DNA of 64,000 nt from Larix kaempferi (taxonomy: Eukaryota > Streptophyta > Pinopsida > Pinales > Pinaceae), in the NCBI GenBank assembly GCA_027924585.1, contig BSBM01000964.1, positions 1,991,501 through 2,055,500 of the forward strand. Reading direction: 5' to 3'. The translations under genes were made by a program, and so were the position numbers. Shown piece by piece: positions 10,347 to 21,678 of the stretch (position 1 is its first letter; each line of letters starts with the position of its first letter). The notes beneath the pieces are model-generated. The model was not told the origin of the DNA and did not search any database. It saw only the letters and a program-made list of their open reading frames with translations.

Positions 10347-11600
10347 GCATAGCGAACTTTAATTTTTGTTATTTATATATACTTTGTTAACATAAGGTGT
10401 TCCATTTATGCTTTGACTTACCAATATCATGCACTTTATATTTCTACTTTTTAAAACAATAACCAAGAATTCTAATGCAATTAGTTTTTCATAATTTGTT
10501 TTAATGCAATTATGTTCCTATGTTATTGCTACTTTTTTTTATTTTCTTAATATCAAACATTTTTAATTCTAAACTTCATACCTTTAGTTTATACCTTCCA
10601 TTCATATATATATATAATTTTAATAATAACCTTCTTAAAAATACACTTACTAAATTATATTGTACATATTTTACAGAGTTAACTTGCTTTGAATATTTTT
10701 TATGTTTTGATTTAACATCACGCTTTAGTTTGTATATATCTTCTTTTATTAATGTAACTATTTAAAACACACACTAAATGTTAGTTCATTCGTTTTTTTT
10801 TAAATTAACTAGTTTTAATTTTGTTTTCTTATTTTTGCTTTGAATAATTAAAAAGTTATTGCTTTATTGTCTTTCCTTAATGCACGTCTTTCTACAACAT
10901 CCTTTCTATTTCTTTTTTGTCACATATAGGTGTACTTACTCTCTCAAATACTCCTACATAATGTCTCTTCCTTACAAAAAGGACTCAACCAACACCTATT
11001 TTGCAGTTAACAAAGAATGCATAAATGCACACATACGCCATATACGCCATCTTTACTGAACACACAAATATGCCATCAACATCCAAAGAATAGAATGTAG
11101 GCATGCCACTTTAAATGGCTCATCCAACCCATGTACTAATATAACCAATGATTTTCCAAAACAAAACCAAGAATCACTACTTCCCTTTAGCCATATCGAA
11201 TCTAACACTTCACATGTTCATATAAACCATATTTAACCATAAAACTCTCATCCCACTTTGCAAACAACCTCTCAAAAAAATGCCCGCAATGCCCTCCCTC
11301 AAACCCCCTTAATGGCCCATTGTTTCTTCGACCATACCATGCCCCAAGCACATTGCTAATTCCGTGCAAGGCTAGACAAGCTCTCATCCATGCATTCCTA
11401 TTCAATCTATAGGGAATCCTATCCTGGAAGTCACTTTCACTTAGTAAATGGACAATATACTTGTTCTAAATGCATTTCTGAGAAAAATGGCCACAAACAC
11501 TCCTTTGGTATTGAACTTTGGTCGTCAATGATGTCAAATAATGTCAAAGAGGAATCAGTAGTCATGTGCCAGTTTAAAGAAGTATATGAAAGCCACTTTG
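10347..11600. other. AT-rich spacer of composite copy 1, no identified gene
   Basis: It is collinear with about 59605-60850. A short open stretch at 10962-11059 (begins MSLPYKKDSTNTYF) is conserved in copy 2 at about 60200. A minus-strand stretch at 11202-11405 also stays mostly open in both copies. Neither resembles a family I know. A Helitron replicase/helicase might be expected near an RPA-like gene, but no Rep or helicase motif is readable here. Confidence 0.4.
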
Positions 11601-12180
11601 AAGAAGTATATGCACAAGCAAGATGAAGAAGTACATGGATGCTAGTATGAAGAAGGATATCCAAAAGTGCATCGAGTCTAAAGAAATGTGGTAAAGGTGC
11701 AAATCTCAAGTCCACCCAAGTCATACTCCTTCAAGGTAAAATCCAAAGAGTTGGTTGGATAAGGTTCGGGAGTGCACAAACAAGCCAAAGAGTTGTTTGG
11801 AGAAGGTTTGGAAGTGCTCAAGTAACTTGGAACAAGAACTGGTCGATCAGTCAAGCAAGTCTCGAAAGTGTGCAAGACTCACCAATCAGAAGAAGCTCTC
11901 AGTTGTTGAAGTGCGTACAAGTACCAAAAAGGGAGTAGCAATTGTAGATGGAAAGTGCGCAAGACCATCAAGTAACATTACATCAAGGGCGCAAGACCAA
12001 AACGCGAGGGTACAAGTCCCACTAGCCAAAGGATCAAGTATGCGCAAGACCCATAAGAGACGACACCTCAATGGCACAAAAGATGACAAGTGGCGGAAAC
12101 TTGAAGCAAGTAGAACCATAAAGCAAGGAATAAAGGACACCACAACTAACTTGTGGACATCACCATCCGCATAGATCAAG

Positions 12181-12188
12181 TATAAATA
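12181..12188 (+). promoter_or_regulatory. TATA box candidate in copia-type LTR, copy 1
   Basis: TATAAATA, preserved at 61421-61428 in copy 2. If it drives the element, transcription would start about 30 bp downstream, leaving an unusually long R/U5 of about 1.3 kb. That makes the assignment tentative. Confidence 0.4.
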
Positions 12189-13126
12189 AGAATCTGAGAT
12201 GGTGAATGTAAGTGAGCTCGTAATCTTAAAGCTTGAAGATGGAAGTGGAGGAAATCTGGAAGATACAAATTTATCATTTTAGAGGCATCAAGGGCTCGTG
12301 GAACCAGAACAATATGATCTAGTGAAGAGATTAGTGCGCGCAAGTATAGGAATGGAATAACTGAAAGTGCGCAAAATAATGTTGTGAACCTGTGATGGTT
12401 GCACGAAGATAGAAAGGAAAAACTACAGAAGATGCGCAAGTGCGTGAGGACTGAATGACATTATCGCAGAAAGCATACAGACAGCCACATATATTCTAAG
12501 ATAGGAGCAGAGAAACAGATTTGAAGTATATCTTGGGATGCATGATGTGAAGAAGTTTAACTAATGCACAAAGATTGAGTTGATGCGTGCGAAGTAAGGT
12601 AGTCCATCTGATGCCAAAAGACAGAGTTGCAACACAGTCAAGGATGCACGTCATGATGAGGATGATATGAGACAAGTGCGCTAAACATAAAGGACATATT
12701 GCAGATGATGCACAGTTAGTCATAGATGATCTAAAGGTTGTTGCTCCAATACAAAACGAGCATATCTAAGAAGGTGCGCAATTAGATTTGATACTAATGC
12801 ACATATACATAACAAAAGGCTATCAGTTGATGCGTAGTATCAGTGAAAGTTGCAGAAGCGCAGTGGCAGAATGAGATATTGAACCCTTGCGCAAACTAAA
12901 TAATTAGTTGAAGAAGCACACAGTATATGAAGTGTGGCGTTAGTTGAAGTAATGTGTTGAATGTGAAGTCAAGTAATGTATGTAACACAATGAAAACAAT
13001 ACTACAACATACAGAAGGTGCACACATCAGAACAAACATCAAAAGATCTGAAGTGTGCGCATATATGAAGTACAACAAATCAATATCTTATTTTTGTATA
13101 TCAAGGTGGTAGGATTGGGCAAGGAG

Positions 13127-13268
13127 CAGGGGGTCGGTGCCTCCTTCCAGTTGGTACTGGAGAACTCAGGGAGTTGGTGCTTCCTTCAAGTCGATGTCTG
13201 TAAAACCAGGGGGTCGGTGCCTCCTTCTAGTTGGTGTTGGAGAACTTAGGAAGTTGGTGCTTCCTTGC
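13127..13268 (+). repeat. 40/80-bp minisatellite inside the copia-type LTR, copy 1
   Basis: CAGGGGGTCGGTGCCTCC recurs with an exact 80-bp period (13127 and 13207). Each 80-bp unit is itself two related halves of about 40 bp (GGTCGGTGCCTCCTT versus AGTTGGTGCTTCCTT). The same array is in copy 2 at 62370-62506 with the same period. Confidence 0.8.
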
Positions 13269-13495
13269 TTGTAATCTTTCACTATAAGAGAGCATTCCGT
13301 GTTTTCTCCCATTTGGGTTTCCATGTAAAAAATTATGCATGTTCTGTGTATTGTGCTCATGTGATGTTGAATGTTTTATTTATGGTGGATGCATAATTAA
13401 AGATCAAGAATAATCCGTTAATAAGTTAAAAACTGTTCATAACTGCGCTAATACCGATTCACCCCCCGTCTCAGTATTAAATAGAGTCCAACAAT

Positions 13496-13507
13496 TGGTA
13501 TCAAAGC
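13496..13507 (+). promoter_or_regulatory. Primer binding site, copia-type element copy 1
   Basis: TGGTATCAAAGC starts two bases after the LTR end and is one mismatch from the plant initiator-Met site. It marks the start of the retroelement interior. Confidence 0.75.
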
Positions 13508-13558
13508 GAGTGTCTTCAATAACAACTTAACATCTGGAAGATAGATCAATGCGCAGAT

Positions 13559-15443
13559 ATGGACAAACATGAAGGTATCTCGACTAGTAGAGCACCAAGG
13601 TTTGATGGCACCAACTATACTTTCTAGAAGGTCAGGATGGAAGTATATTTGCAATATCTTGAAGCTAACGTCTGACCATCCATTATGGATGGTTACAATG
13701 TCCCAATAGTCGTACTAGTTGACCCGACTGAGAAGAGACTATATGAGAGAAGTGTAAGAGCCAAAAACGCACTATTGCGTGGGTTAATAGACACTAAATT
13801 TATTAAAGTCATGCATCGTGTCTTAGCCAAGGATGTATGGGATACGCTTAGAAGTGTTTGTGAAGATGACGGGAAGGTAAAGAAGGAAAAGCTGCATAAT
13901 TACTCTGGATTATTTGAATCCTTGAAAATGAAATATGACTGGAATATTGCCTCTTACTTCTTGCGAGTTGATGAGATAGTTAATTCTATCAAGAGTCTTG
14001 GAGTTACTCTATAAGAAGAGTCAGTTGTACAAAAGATACTGAGAACTCTGCCTTCAAGAATTGTTGCAAATGTATATGTCTTAGAAGATAGAGCCAATCT
14101 TGAAGACCTGAAGGAGGAGGAGCTTCAAGGGATCTTGACTCCAAATGAGATGAGAACCGAGAAATAAAATCCCATCAGAAAGGAAGCATCATTTAAAGCC
14201 ACTGGAAATACTAAGCATGAGCATGGCAAGGACTCTTGCAATGAATCAGATGATGAGGATTCAAACTTCGTAAGGAAGCTGAAAAAGAGGATGTGGTAAG
14301 TACAAAAAAAAATTGCCTTTCAAATGTTTCAAATGTAGAGGAATAAACCATTTTGCTACTAAGTGTCCTTATAGGGAAGATGGAGACAATGATAGTGAGG
14401 ATGAACCCATCTTCCATGAACAAAGAACTGCAAATACTCAACACAGACCTGAAAATAAAAAGAAAATTCCAAAATAGAGGAAGAGTCTGTATAAGAGGAA
14501 GATAACAGTGCATCCAGAGGAAGTGATTGCGATGACAAGCCAAAAGAGGTACCATTCATGGATTTTGTGGAAGAAGAAAGCATTGATGAAAAGAAGAAGA
14601 AGCTGTAGAAGTTGATTGGGAATGTGAATTGATCAGTTCCCTGGATGAATTAAAGAAGTTAAGAAAGAAGAATAAACTCTTATAGGACCAATGTCGAAGT
14701 CTGAAGAATATGTCAAGCAAGCAAAAGAGGTTCAAGAATCTCATGGTAAACAAGTCAGGGAAAATATGATGGATTATGAGAGAACTGAACTGCACAATTG
14801 ACACAATCAAAATACTTGAAGAAGAAAAATCCATGTTGAAGACTTCTATAGAAGAATTAGCATAGAAAAATAAGATGTTGATAAGTCAACTTGATTTGAA
14901 GGACATAGAGATATATCACTTAGAAGACAAATTGATAGAGATAAAGGAAAGAAACAAGTTCAAGATCACATCACAAGTGATACTTAGATTTGCGCACATT
15001 TTGACAGTGATGAGGCTGAATCTAAAGAAGAAGTGTTGAACAAATTCAAAGGCAGCGCATCTATTCTAAATAAGATTCTAAATGACCAAAGACCTCCAGC
15101 AGACAAGTCCGGACTTGGTTATGAGAGAACATCTAGTAAGGTCTGCGACAGTGAAGATCGTCCAAGTCAATTGAAGTAGTTCAGGTATGACAATTCCTTC
15201 AATGATTATAACTCTTTTCATTACACTTACCAACAAAGGATCAATAGAATGAAGTGCACAAGGTGCAATCACATTGGTCATATTGAGAAGTATTGCCAAA
15301 CTGTGAGATGCTATGCATGTGATGGTTTTGGACATAAGGCTATATATTGTCGAAGAATAGTAAATTGTCCCGATGAAAACATGTTGCGCAAAAGCAATCA
15401 CAATGCAAATATCAATAGGGAAGGAAGTCAAGTGCATAATTAG
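13559..15443 (+). pseudogene. Copia-type gag pseudogene, copy 1
   Basis: Gag packages the element RNA into particles. It starts ATGGACAAACATGAAGG, 50 bp after the primer site. The front half matches the UBN2/DUF4219 gag family (TYTF, KEKLHNYSGLFESLKMKY, SYFLRVDEI). A CCHC zinc knuckle (CFKCRGINHFATKC) follows near 14325 in a shifted frame. Two more, CTRCNHIGHIEKYC and CYACDGFGHKAIYC, lie at 15258-15354. Stops (TAG near 13624, TGA near 13673, 14012, 14165) and frameshifts near 14290 kill it. No protease, integrase or reverse transcriptase follows, so the element is truncated or non-autonomous. Copy 2 at 62797 is more intact. Confidence 0.8.
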
Positions 15444-17240
15444 AATAGAAGTGCGCACATGGAAACATGGGTAAAGAAATCTCCTCAAAAATGCGTAGAA
15501 GAAGCTGACAATCCAAGTACATCCAAAGCAACAAGCAAATGTTGCCCCTCTTATTGATCACCAAGAGATTAAGTGAGACCCTTGAATTCAACACAATATC
15601 TATTAGGAATTCAAGGAGTATGTTAGTGAAGTTTATAGTTTGAAGATGTTTGTTGCATAAATGATTAATGTTGCAAAAGGGTTATATGTGTTAAGTTGGA
15701 TTGTCGCAGAAAAGATCTTCAGTATTGTAGATGAGCAAAGATGTGTGTATATACATATATTCAGTTAGTTGTTGAGTTATATTGAAGACTTGCATGTGAA
15801 AAAATAAAGGAAAAGTACAAACAAATAGTACTGAGAAGTAAACATGAGCCTGCGCATAAATATAGATACATAAATGTATATTGTATTATATTCAAAATTC
15901 GTGCTTTTACAAAATGCATGAGTCTTCTATAGAATTGAACATCAAAAGAGACTTCATGTCGAGGCCAAAAAGGCGAGTTCAAGAAAATAATTGAAGTTGT
16001 ATCAGGAAAAATTGAGAATAACAAAGTAATTCAAAGACGCAATTCAAGGTTTAGCTCCACGTCTAGTTGTTGTGTGAGTCGACGCTCCAAATCCATCGGA
16101 ACCAGTTCATTATGCTTAGAAGTTGGCTACAAGGGAAGTAGCTGCAGAGTTGCAGACGATGATTTTCCAACATAGTGTTCAGATCAAATTGAATTTAGTT
16201 CATCAAGAATTCGTTGTCATTGCTGCCCCAAGAGGTCTACACGTTTGTTCAGATTGGACAATCCTTCCACATTGCTGGGATTCACTTGGGACTGGCCATA
16301 CCAATTTTTGAATTCGAAATATTTCATTTGGCCTTGCCAAATTCCCATGTCAACTCTCAGATGAGTAAATTCTGATTGTTGCGACTGAACATCAAGACAC
16401 ACACTGTCAAGGGATTCATTGAACTTCTTGAAGAAAGCCATGACTAGGGAAGATGGAAGACAAGGAAGCAATGTGACGCAGAGCAAGATGGAAGAAGAAC
16501 CAGGCATTTCACAAGCTTCTTATAGAATTGGATGGTATCTCTTTGCGCATGCGAAATTTAATTGAAGAGACGTGGAAACAAATCACATTCATGTCCTCAC
16601 TATTCGAAGCTGGTCATGGAGAGCCAAAAGTAATTGCACGAGTTAATGAGCTTAGGAAAAAGGATGAAAAGCGGAGATCTAATTCTTTGTTCCATACGGA
16701 GGGAATGATTTTTCCCTAAATGCTCAAGTACGATTGTGACACGTCAAAGGTGCCACACGAATGGTCGGTCATATTGCTTTATGGCCAAGTTGGTTGACAG
16801 GTGGAAATGCGTGCAAAATATTTGATTGTCGTGACAAGATATGAGACGTCAAAAAGGAAGAAAGTTGGTGACAACATAGTAAATGTGACAAATGGAACAG
16901 TTATACGCAGAAGGAAATCAATAGGAAAGACAATGCACAACCAGTAGAAGACCGATTTCGGTACTGCACAATTGACACAACAGGAACATAGCTTGATGAA
17001 TTGCGCAAGAATTGATGAGTTGTTGATGATTTTATGACCAGAAGAGAAGATCAAGATAAGAAAGTTGATCTGGAATGGTTATGAAAACATAGTACATGAT
17101 TGCAAAGCATCAGCGCATAAACCCCAACGAAAGAAGAAAGCATGAAGACCGAGGGATTTATGAAAATGAAGGCCGACACAAAACAAAAGAAAGGAGAACT
17201 AATAATTGCGCAGTAATGGCACCTCTTTGCCATTGACGTC
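15444..17240. other. Copia-derived debris, no readable pol
   Basis: It continues the GCGCA-rich composition of the LTR/gag region. No integrase, reverse transcriptase or RNase H motif is visible in any frame. It ends at a purine tract that could be the element's polypurine tract, so it may be the non-coding remainder of a non-autonomous copia element. Confidence 0.35.
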
Positions 17241-17256
17241 AAAGGGGGAGAGAGAG
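17241..17256 (+). promoter_or_regulatory. Polypurine-tract candidate
   Basis: AAAGGGGGAGAGAGAG is an uninterrupted purine run of the kind that precedes a copia 3' LTR. The sequence after it does not match the LTR ending at 13493, so the matching 3' LTR cannot be confirmed. Confidence 0.35.
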
Positions 17257-18685
17257 CATGAAGCTGATCACAAGGAGCATGAAGCTAATAATGAAGCATG
17301 TAGAAGTAACAAGAATCAGGAAAAACATTGACAGCAGAAGGATTTCATTTTAAGTATGGGATAAGGATTTCAATTTAAGTATGGTCATTGAGGTTGCTTG
17401 ACAAATTGACCAATTACCCCATTTCCTTTGGTTGAGGGGTGAATAACCTGTAGTGACCAATTCATACGTTCGTTGTAGTTGGATAAAGCGACATATGGAT
17501 TCTCCTAAACAATTTGCAGAAAATTATGCAGCGAGAAACCCAAACCTAAGGTAAGTAAAGGCTTTATCTCTTTTCTCCAGTGAGTCACCCTACTCAATGA
17601 ATATGTTTTATTGGATCCTTGTTTCCCTTACCGGTATCATCTGTAGAGCCAGGCAAACAAGATCATCGATATATTCTGTGTTATTATAAGTTGACCAATT
17701 TTATTTCTTTAGCTTAATAATTCCAAAAGTTTAATAGCTTTCAAGGAACTAATAAATTATCGAGAAATTCCAAGTTTATGTTTCTTGTTTTATTTAGTTG
17801 CTTTCTTTGTTATTGCTATTTTTATATTTAAGCGTGTTAATTCTTAAAGTTGTTCTAAGTTAACACTGGTATTATAAGAGAGTGGATTGTTTCTTTCAAA
17901 TTGAGTGCTTTGAAGCTATCTTGTTCTCTTCAAGTTGGACATACTACTTAAATGGAATTGACTAAGCTTTCCCTATTGAGATCTAAATAAGAAGCACATT
18001 TTCTACCTCCTTTTATAGCTTCCTAGAGAAATGCACTCTTAATTAATCTATTAGAATTAATATATTAATAAAATCTACTTTGTGCTGGCCTAAAACTAGT
18101 AATAACAATACATGTTGACCTGAATAACCCACTCTTTCTCCAACATCCACCATTCGTTAAGGGCATTAAGAAGGCTCAACCTTAGTTTTTAATTGGTGAT
18201 GGGTCTTCAAGGGCTCTTAAGACTATAAAAACTCTTATTATTAAGTACGAGATTCAAAATTGGTGGGGGTAGGGTTGCTCATTGGCCCGTTGTGACAAAG
18301 CTCGAAGGGTAGGTGACCCCTGGGATAAAGGGTCTCGAAACCTCTTGGCCCCTGTTGAGTCACAAGTTACTAGTATATTTGACTTACGAGCTGTTAGATA
18401 TACTCTTGGAAAGTTGTTGTTCCCATGTTAAAAAAAAAAGAAAGTACGCATTGTTATTAAAAAAGGGCCTGGTCTCTCTATATTCCATCTTGTCGAGCTA
18501 AATTCCACCTACTGAGCGGACATATGTGCTATAGAATGTAGTTTATGTGGTAAGGCTTTACCACGCATGATGCAAGGTAACATGTTAAATAACGTTAACG
18601 TAGAAATTCCGTACATTAAAATAATACAGGATCTAAGGTTGCCCAAAACATTGGTAGCGCGTGTATGTCTATCAAATTTAATTAC
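17257..18685. other. Unassigned spacer
   Basis: I see no protein-coding similarity, RNA gene or clear terminal repeat. Part of it could be a diverged LTR following the purine tract. Confidence 0.3.
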
Positions 18686-18687
18686 AA

Positions 18688-18795
18688 TTGTTAAAAACTG
18701 TAGCTTAGCATTTTTTTGGCTGCAAATGTTTTAAAATTTGTGTACCGATATATACTCTATTTGGCAATATTGCAGGGTGGATTTAAAACTCAGAT
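18688..18795 (+). repeat. Dispersed direct repeat, copy 1
   Basis: It shares TAGCTTAGCATTTTTTT, TTTGTGTACC and CAATATTG with 19527-19640 in the same order, allowing about 20% differences. Confidence 0.6.
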
Positions 18796-19526
18796 GTGAT
18801 CTTTGGACATTATACAATGGTTTTGAAGTCTCCATGTCTACACAGTAAAACAAACAAATTGATGCACATGTTTAAAATAATAATAAAAATGATCATATTC
18901 AACCGTCAATGCAATTTTGAAATGCCTATATCATTCCTTTGAAGAATATTTACCATGCGTAGGCATGTGACATCTCCCTTAATAAACTTGCTTTATGTTG
19001 GGTTGTGCCAAGTTTCTCCCCCAAAATGTATTAGTTTATTGGGTTATTTTATTTTATTTTATTGCATGGAAAAAAATTTATTTGTTCCTTTTGGATAAAT
19101 CATTGTTTGTATTGGTTTGATAATCCTTGCAAACTACCATGAAATCACTTACAAATGAGAGACACATCATTTGCTTCCTTTTAACACTATTGCGAGTCGC
19201 GACTACTCACTTAGTGTGATTTGATTTCACAAAACAAAATCACATTGCTTACTCACTTGATGCGTTGTTGCAGTTAATCACTAAGTGCGTTTTTCCTTCT
19301 TTAGTCTTTTTTTTTTTATGATGGACCTAAAATAAAGGGGGCCTCAAGCACAATCCGTTGCTTGCTGCCTTGACACACGTTTGCAACCACTTAACAAATG
19401 CATTTTAGCTTCCTTGAAAAAGAGAGGCAATATTGTTTCTCTTAACATGCCATTATAGTTGTTAAAATGCTTAAAATAATGCAAAAGTATATATAATTTG
19501 CTCAATTTTTTTTATATACTTACATT
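18796..19526. other. Unassigned spacer between the two direct repeats
   Basis: Low-complexity, AT-rich sequence with no gene or terminal repeat seen. Confidence 0.3.
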
Positions 19527-19640
19527 AATTATAACTATTAAAACTATAGCTTAGCATTTTTTTCCTCTTAATTTGTTTTAGAATTTGTGTACCAATAAAT
19601 ACTTTTATTTGACAATATTGTAATGTGGATTTGAAAAGTT
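19527..19640 (+). repeat. Dispersed direct repeat, copy 2
   Basis: Partner of 18688-18795. LINE5 begins at its right end, so the repeat marks host sequence just outside that LINE. Confidence 0.6.
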
Positions 19641-20739
19641 TGCCGGTTGAGCATTTCTTTAACTTGGGATAAACTTAAGAGGAGGAATATGGAAGGGCCC
19701 GGGAGGTGTAGTTTATGTACAGAGTCTGATGATGATGCTGACCATGTTTTTCTGTATTGTCCTTTTACATTACAAATATGGGCAATTGTGAGACAATCAT
19801 TATAGATTCCTTCGGTGGAGATAGGTGATTCGTATGCTTTTTTTATGAAGAATTGGTTTGAGGATCCGCTTTTGAAAAGGATTAGATGCCTACTTTTTTT
19901 GGTCCCTTGGTATGTATGGATAGCGCGTAATCTTTCTATCTTTGAGGACATTAAACAACCATGCTTTTTTGTGACATCCCAGGTACTATCTTGTTATAAT
20001 TTTTTTCTAGGATCGGAGAATAAGGTGCCTGCCAGAACACTTAAAGCTATATCAGAACTGGAGGAGGATAACGTGGTCTTTTTCGATGGAGCTTGCAAAA
20101 ACAACCAATGTGGCTTGGGGGGTACACTGAGGCTCTCTAAGAATGTGCACTACAATTTTCAAGCTAATGGAGGTAAGGGCACGAACAATAGGGCAGAAGG
20201 ATTAGCTCTACGTACTCTAATATGTTTAGCCATTGAGAAGAAAGTGGATACCCTCAAGATTTATGGAGACTTTGAGATATGGATCAATTATATGAAGAAG
20301 GTAAATACTTTCAACAATCACTCGCTTCAGAACCTTGGGAGCAATATAACATACTTGGCTACACGAATAAAGAATGTATCTTTTGCACATGTCTATAGAG
20401 AGCAGAACTCTCAAGCGGATATTTTGTCCAAAGCAGGCATACTCATGGACAAAGGTCAATGCAAGAAAACATTTTATGACCACGATCTCAGTGAAGTTCG
20501 CTTGTTGAATCTAGCTTCTATTAATTAGTTTTAATAATTCAACTTCTATAGACTTTCGGTGAAAAACTATTATAGTATGTGACAGTTTTTTGAAATAGTT
20601 GAAGCTTTAGTTTTTTGGATAAAGGATACAACCTATTTCTGTATTTGCAGCTTAGATATTTTTTAACTATCGTATTCACAAAGCACCTGTACAATGTATG
20701 TTGCTCTATATAATCAATATATGTTTTTTTCTTTGGAAA
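19641..20739 (+). mobile_element. LINE5: 5'-truncated LINE, 3' end only
   Basis: It contains the zinc-binding region, the RNase H domain and a 3' end (TATATGTTTTTTTCTTTGG then A7) like those of LINE1, LINE2 and LINE4. A possible 7-bp duplication AAAAGTT lies at 19634-19640 and 20740-20746, partly inside the A-tail and so uncertain. Confidence 0.75.
19655..20528 (+). pseudogene. LINE5 ORF2 C-terminus: zinc-binding region and RNase H
   Basis: The 5'-truncated remainder of ORF2. Residues from 19655 give TWDKLKRRN and CSLCTESDDDADHVFLYCPF (zinc-binding Cys/His pattern), then one stop near 19804. From 19815 a 237-residue open frame holds the RNase H domain with all four expected acidic positions: FFDGACK, NNRAEGLAL, IYGDFEIW and SQADILSK. 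It has no promoter or start of its own and is a fragment, but the RNase H part has stayed open. Confidence 0.8.
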
Positions 20740-20746
20740 AAAAGTT

Positions 20747-21678
20747 AAACATTTTTTTGACATTTTTCCCTTTGCTAATGCAAACTATACCGTAATTAAA
20801 TACAAAAACACTTCATAACAACATACATCTCGTGTAGCTTTCAAACGTAAGCGTTCTATTTTCCTATCTATGTGTTCTCATCTTCTATGTTCAAAATTTA
20901 TTGTCATTCCGTTTCAAATCTAGCAAGATATCAAATTAGATATCCACGTAGTTGATGTATATTTTAGTCAAACATAGCCAATGGCAACTTAAAATTTTTG
21001 AAAGTCTCCCAAAAAGCAGGTTATGGTGAAAGAATAGGTTATGAGATTATGTTTATATGCATTTATAATACCTCACATTCAGCAATCTAGAGAAATCAAA
21101 ATTTGACTACATATTATTATTATTAATTTATTATAGGGTTGTTTTTCATTTAAAAATATTTTTATGCTTAGTTATATTGTTATCGTTCTATAATTAATTT
21201 AGTTTGACTTTTAATTAGTTATAAATATTTCAAAAAACTATTATAAAGTTTGTAAAATTTAAATATTAAACTAAATTTTTAAAAAAGTAAAAATCAATTT
21301 TAAAATTACAAATTATTATTTTTTGATTGGTTTATATTTATGAAAAGATTATTTTTATCTGATATAATATTAAATTGTTAAAAAATAAAATAATTTATAA
21401 AGATAAAAATTGAAAATTTTCTACCAACTACTAGTTGTTCTCTAAATTTATTATTAACATTACTTTGCAATATGTTGGATAGAATATATTTATTGATATA
21501 ATTAATTTTTACTATCATCATTGTACAATAGTCTACATCACCATTGTACAATAATCTAGATCAATCTCTCACGTTGAGTAATTAGAAACGGAATTTTAAA
21601 GGTCGCAAATAAATTAATAAAGGGGAGTCCATTTAAGTTAAAATGTTTTATTTTTTTATGGTTATTAATATCTCTGTA
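20747..21678. other. AT-rich spacer with a short tandem duplication
   Basis: No gene seen. At about 21516-21562 a unit of about 25 bp containing CATTGTACAATA and CTACATCACC is repeated twice. Confidence 0.4.

Larger units (their letters stand above)
11900..13493 (+). repeat. 5' LTR of the copia-type part, copy 1 (left edge uncertain)
   Basis: The right edge is clear: ...GTCCAACA at 13493, then ATTGGTATCAAAGC. A TATA-like TATAAATA stands at 12181-12188, and a second candidate (CTATAAGAG) at about 13282. The U5-like end (TTGGGTTTCCATGTAAAAA near 13315) is typical of plant copia LTRs. No second LTR copy is present in the window, so the left edge is a guess based on a TGTTGAAG word near 11899. 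The segment is rich in GCGCA words and holds a 40/80-bp minisatellite. Confidence 0.5.
1239..14763 (+). repeat. Composite RPA1/copia unit, copy 1 (interrupted by LINE1)
   Basis: This is collinear with 56846-64000 in direct orientation, at roughly 90-96% identity by eye, apart from the LINE at 4029-10337. It contains an RPA1-like pseudogene, tandem repeats, an AT-rich spacer, a copia-type LTR with primer site, and a gag pseudogene. The left edge is made by the LTR at 854-1238. The right edge given is only where copy 2 leaves the window. It may be a Helitron that picked up an RPA gene and part of a copia element, or a segmental duplication. Confidence 0.75.

Noticed and set aside
11202-11405. 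Minus-strand frame conserved in both composite copies (also 60462-60644)
   Set aside because: Differences between copies are mostly amino-acid changing and copy 2 has a stop where copy 1 continues, so coding constraint is not supported.
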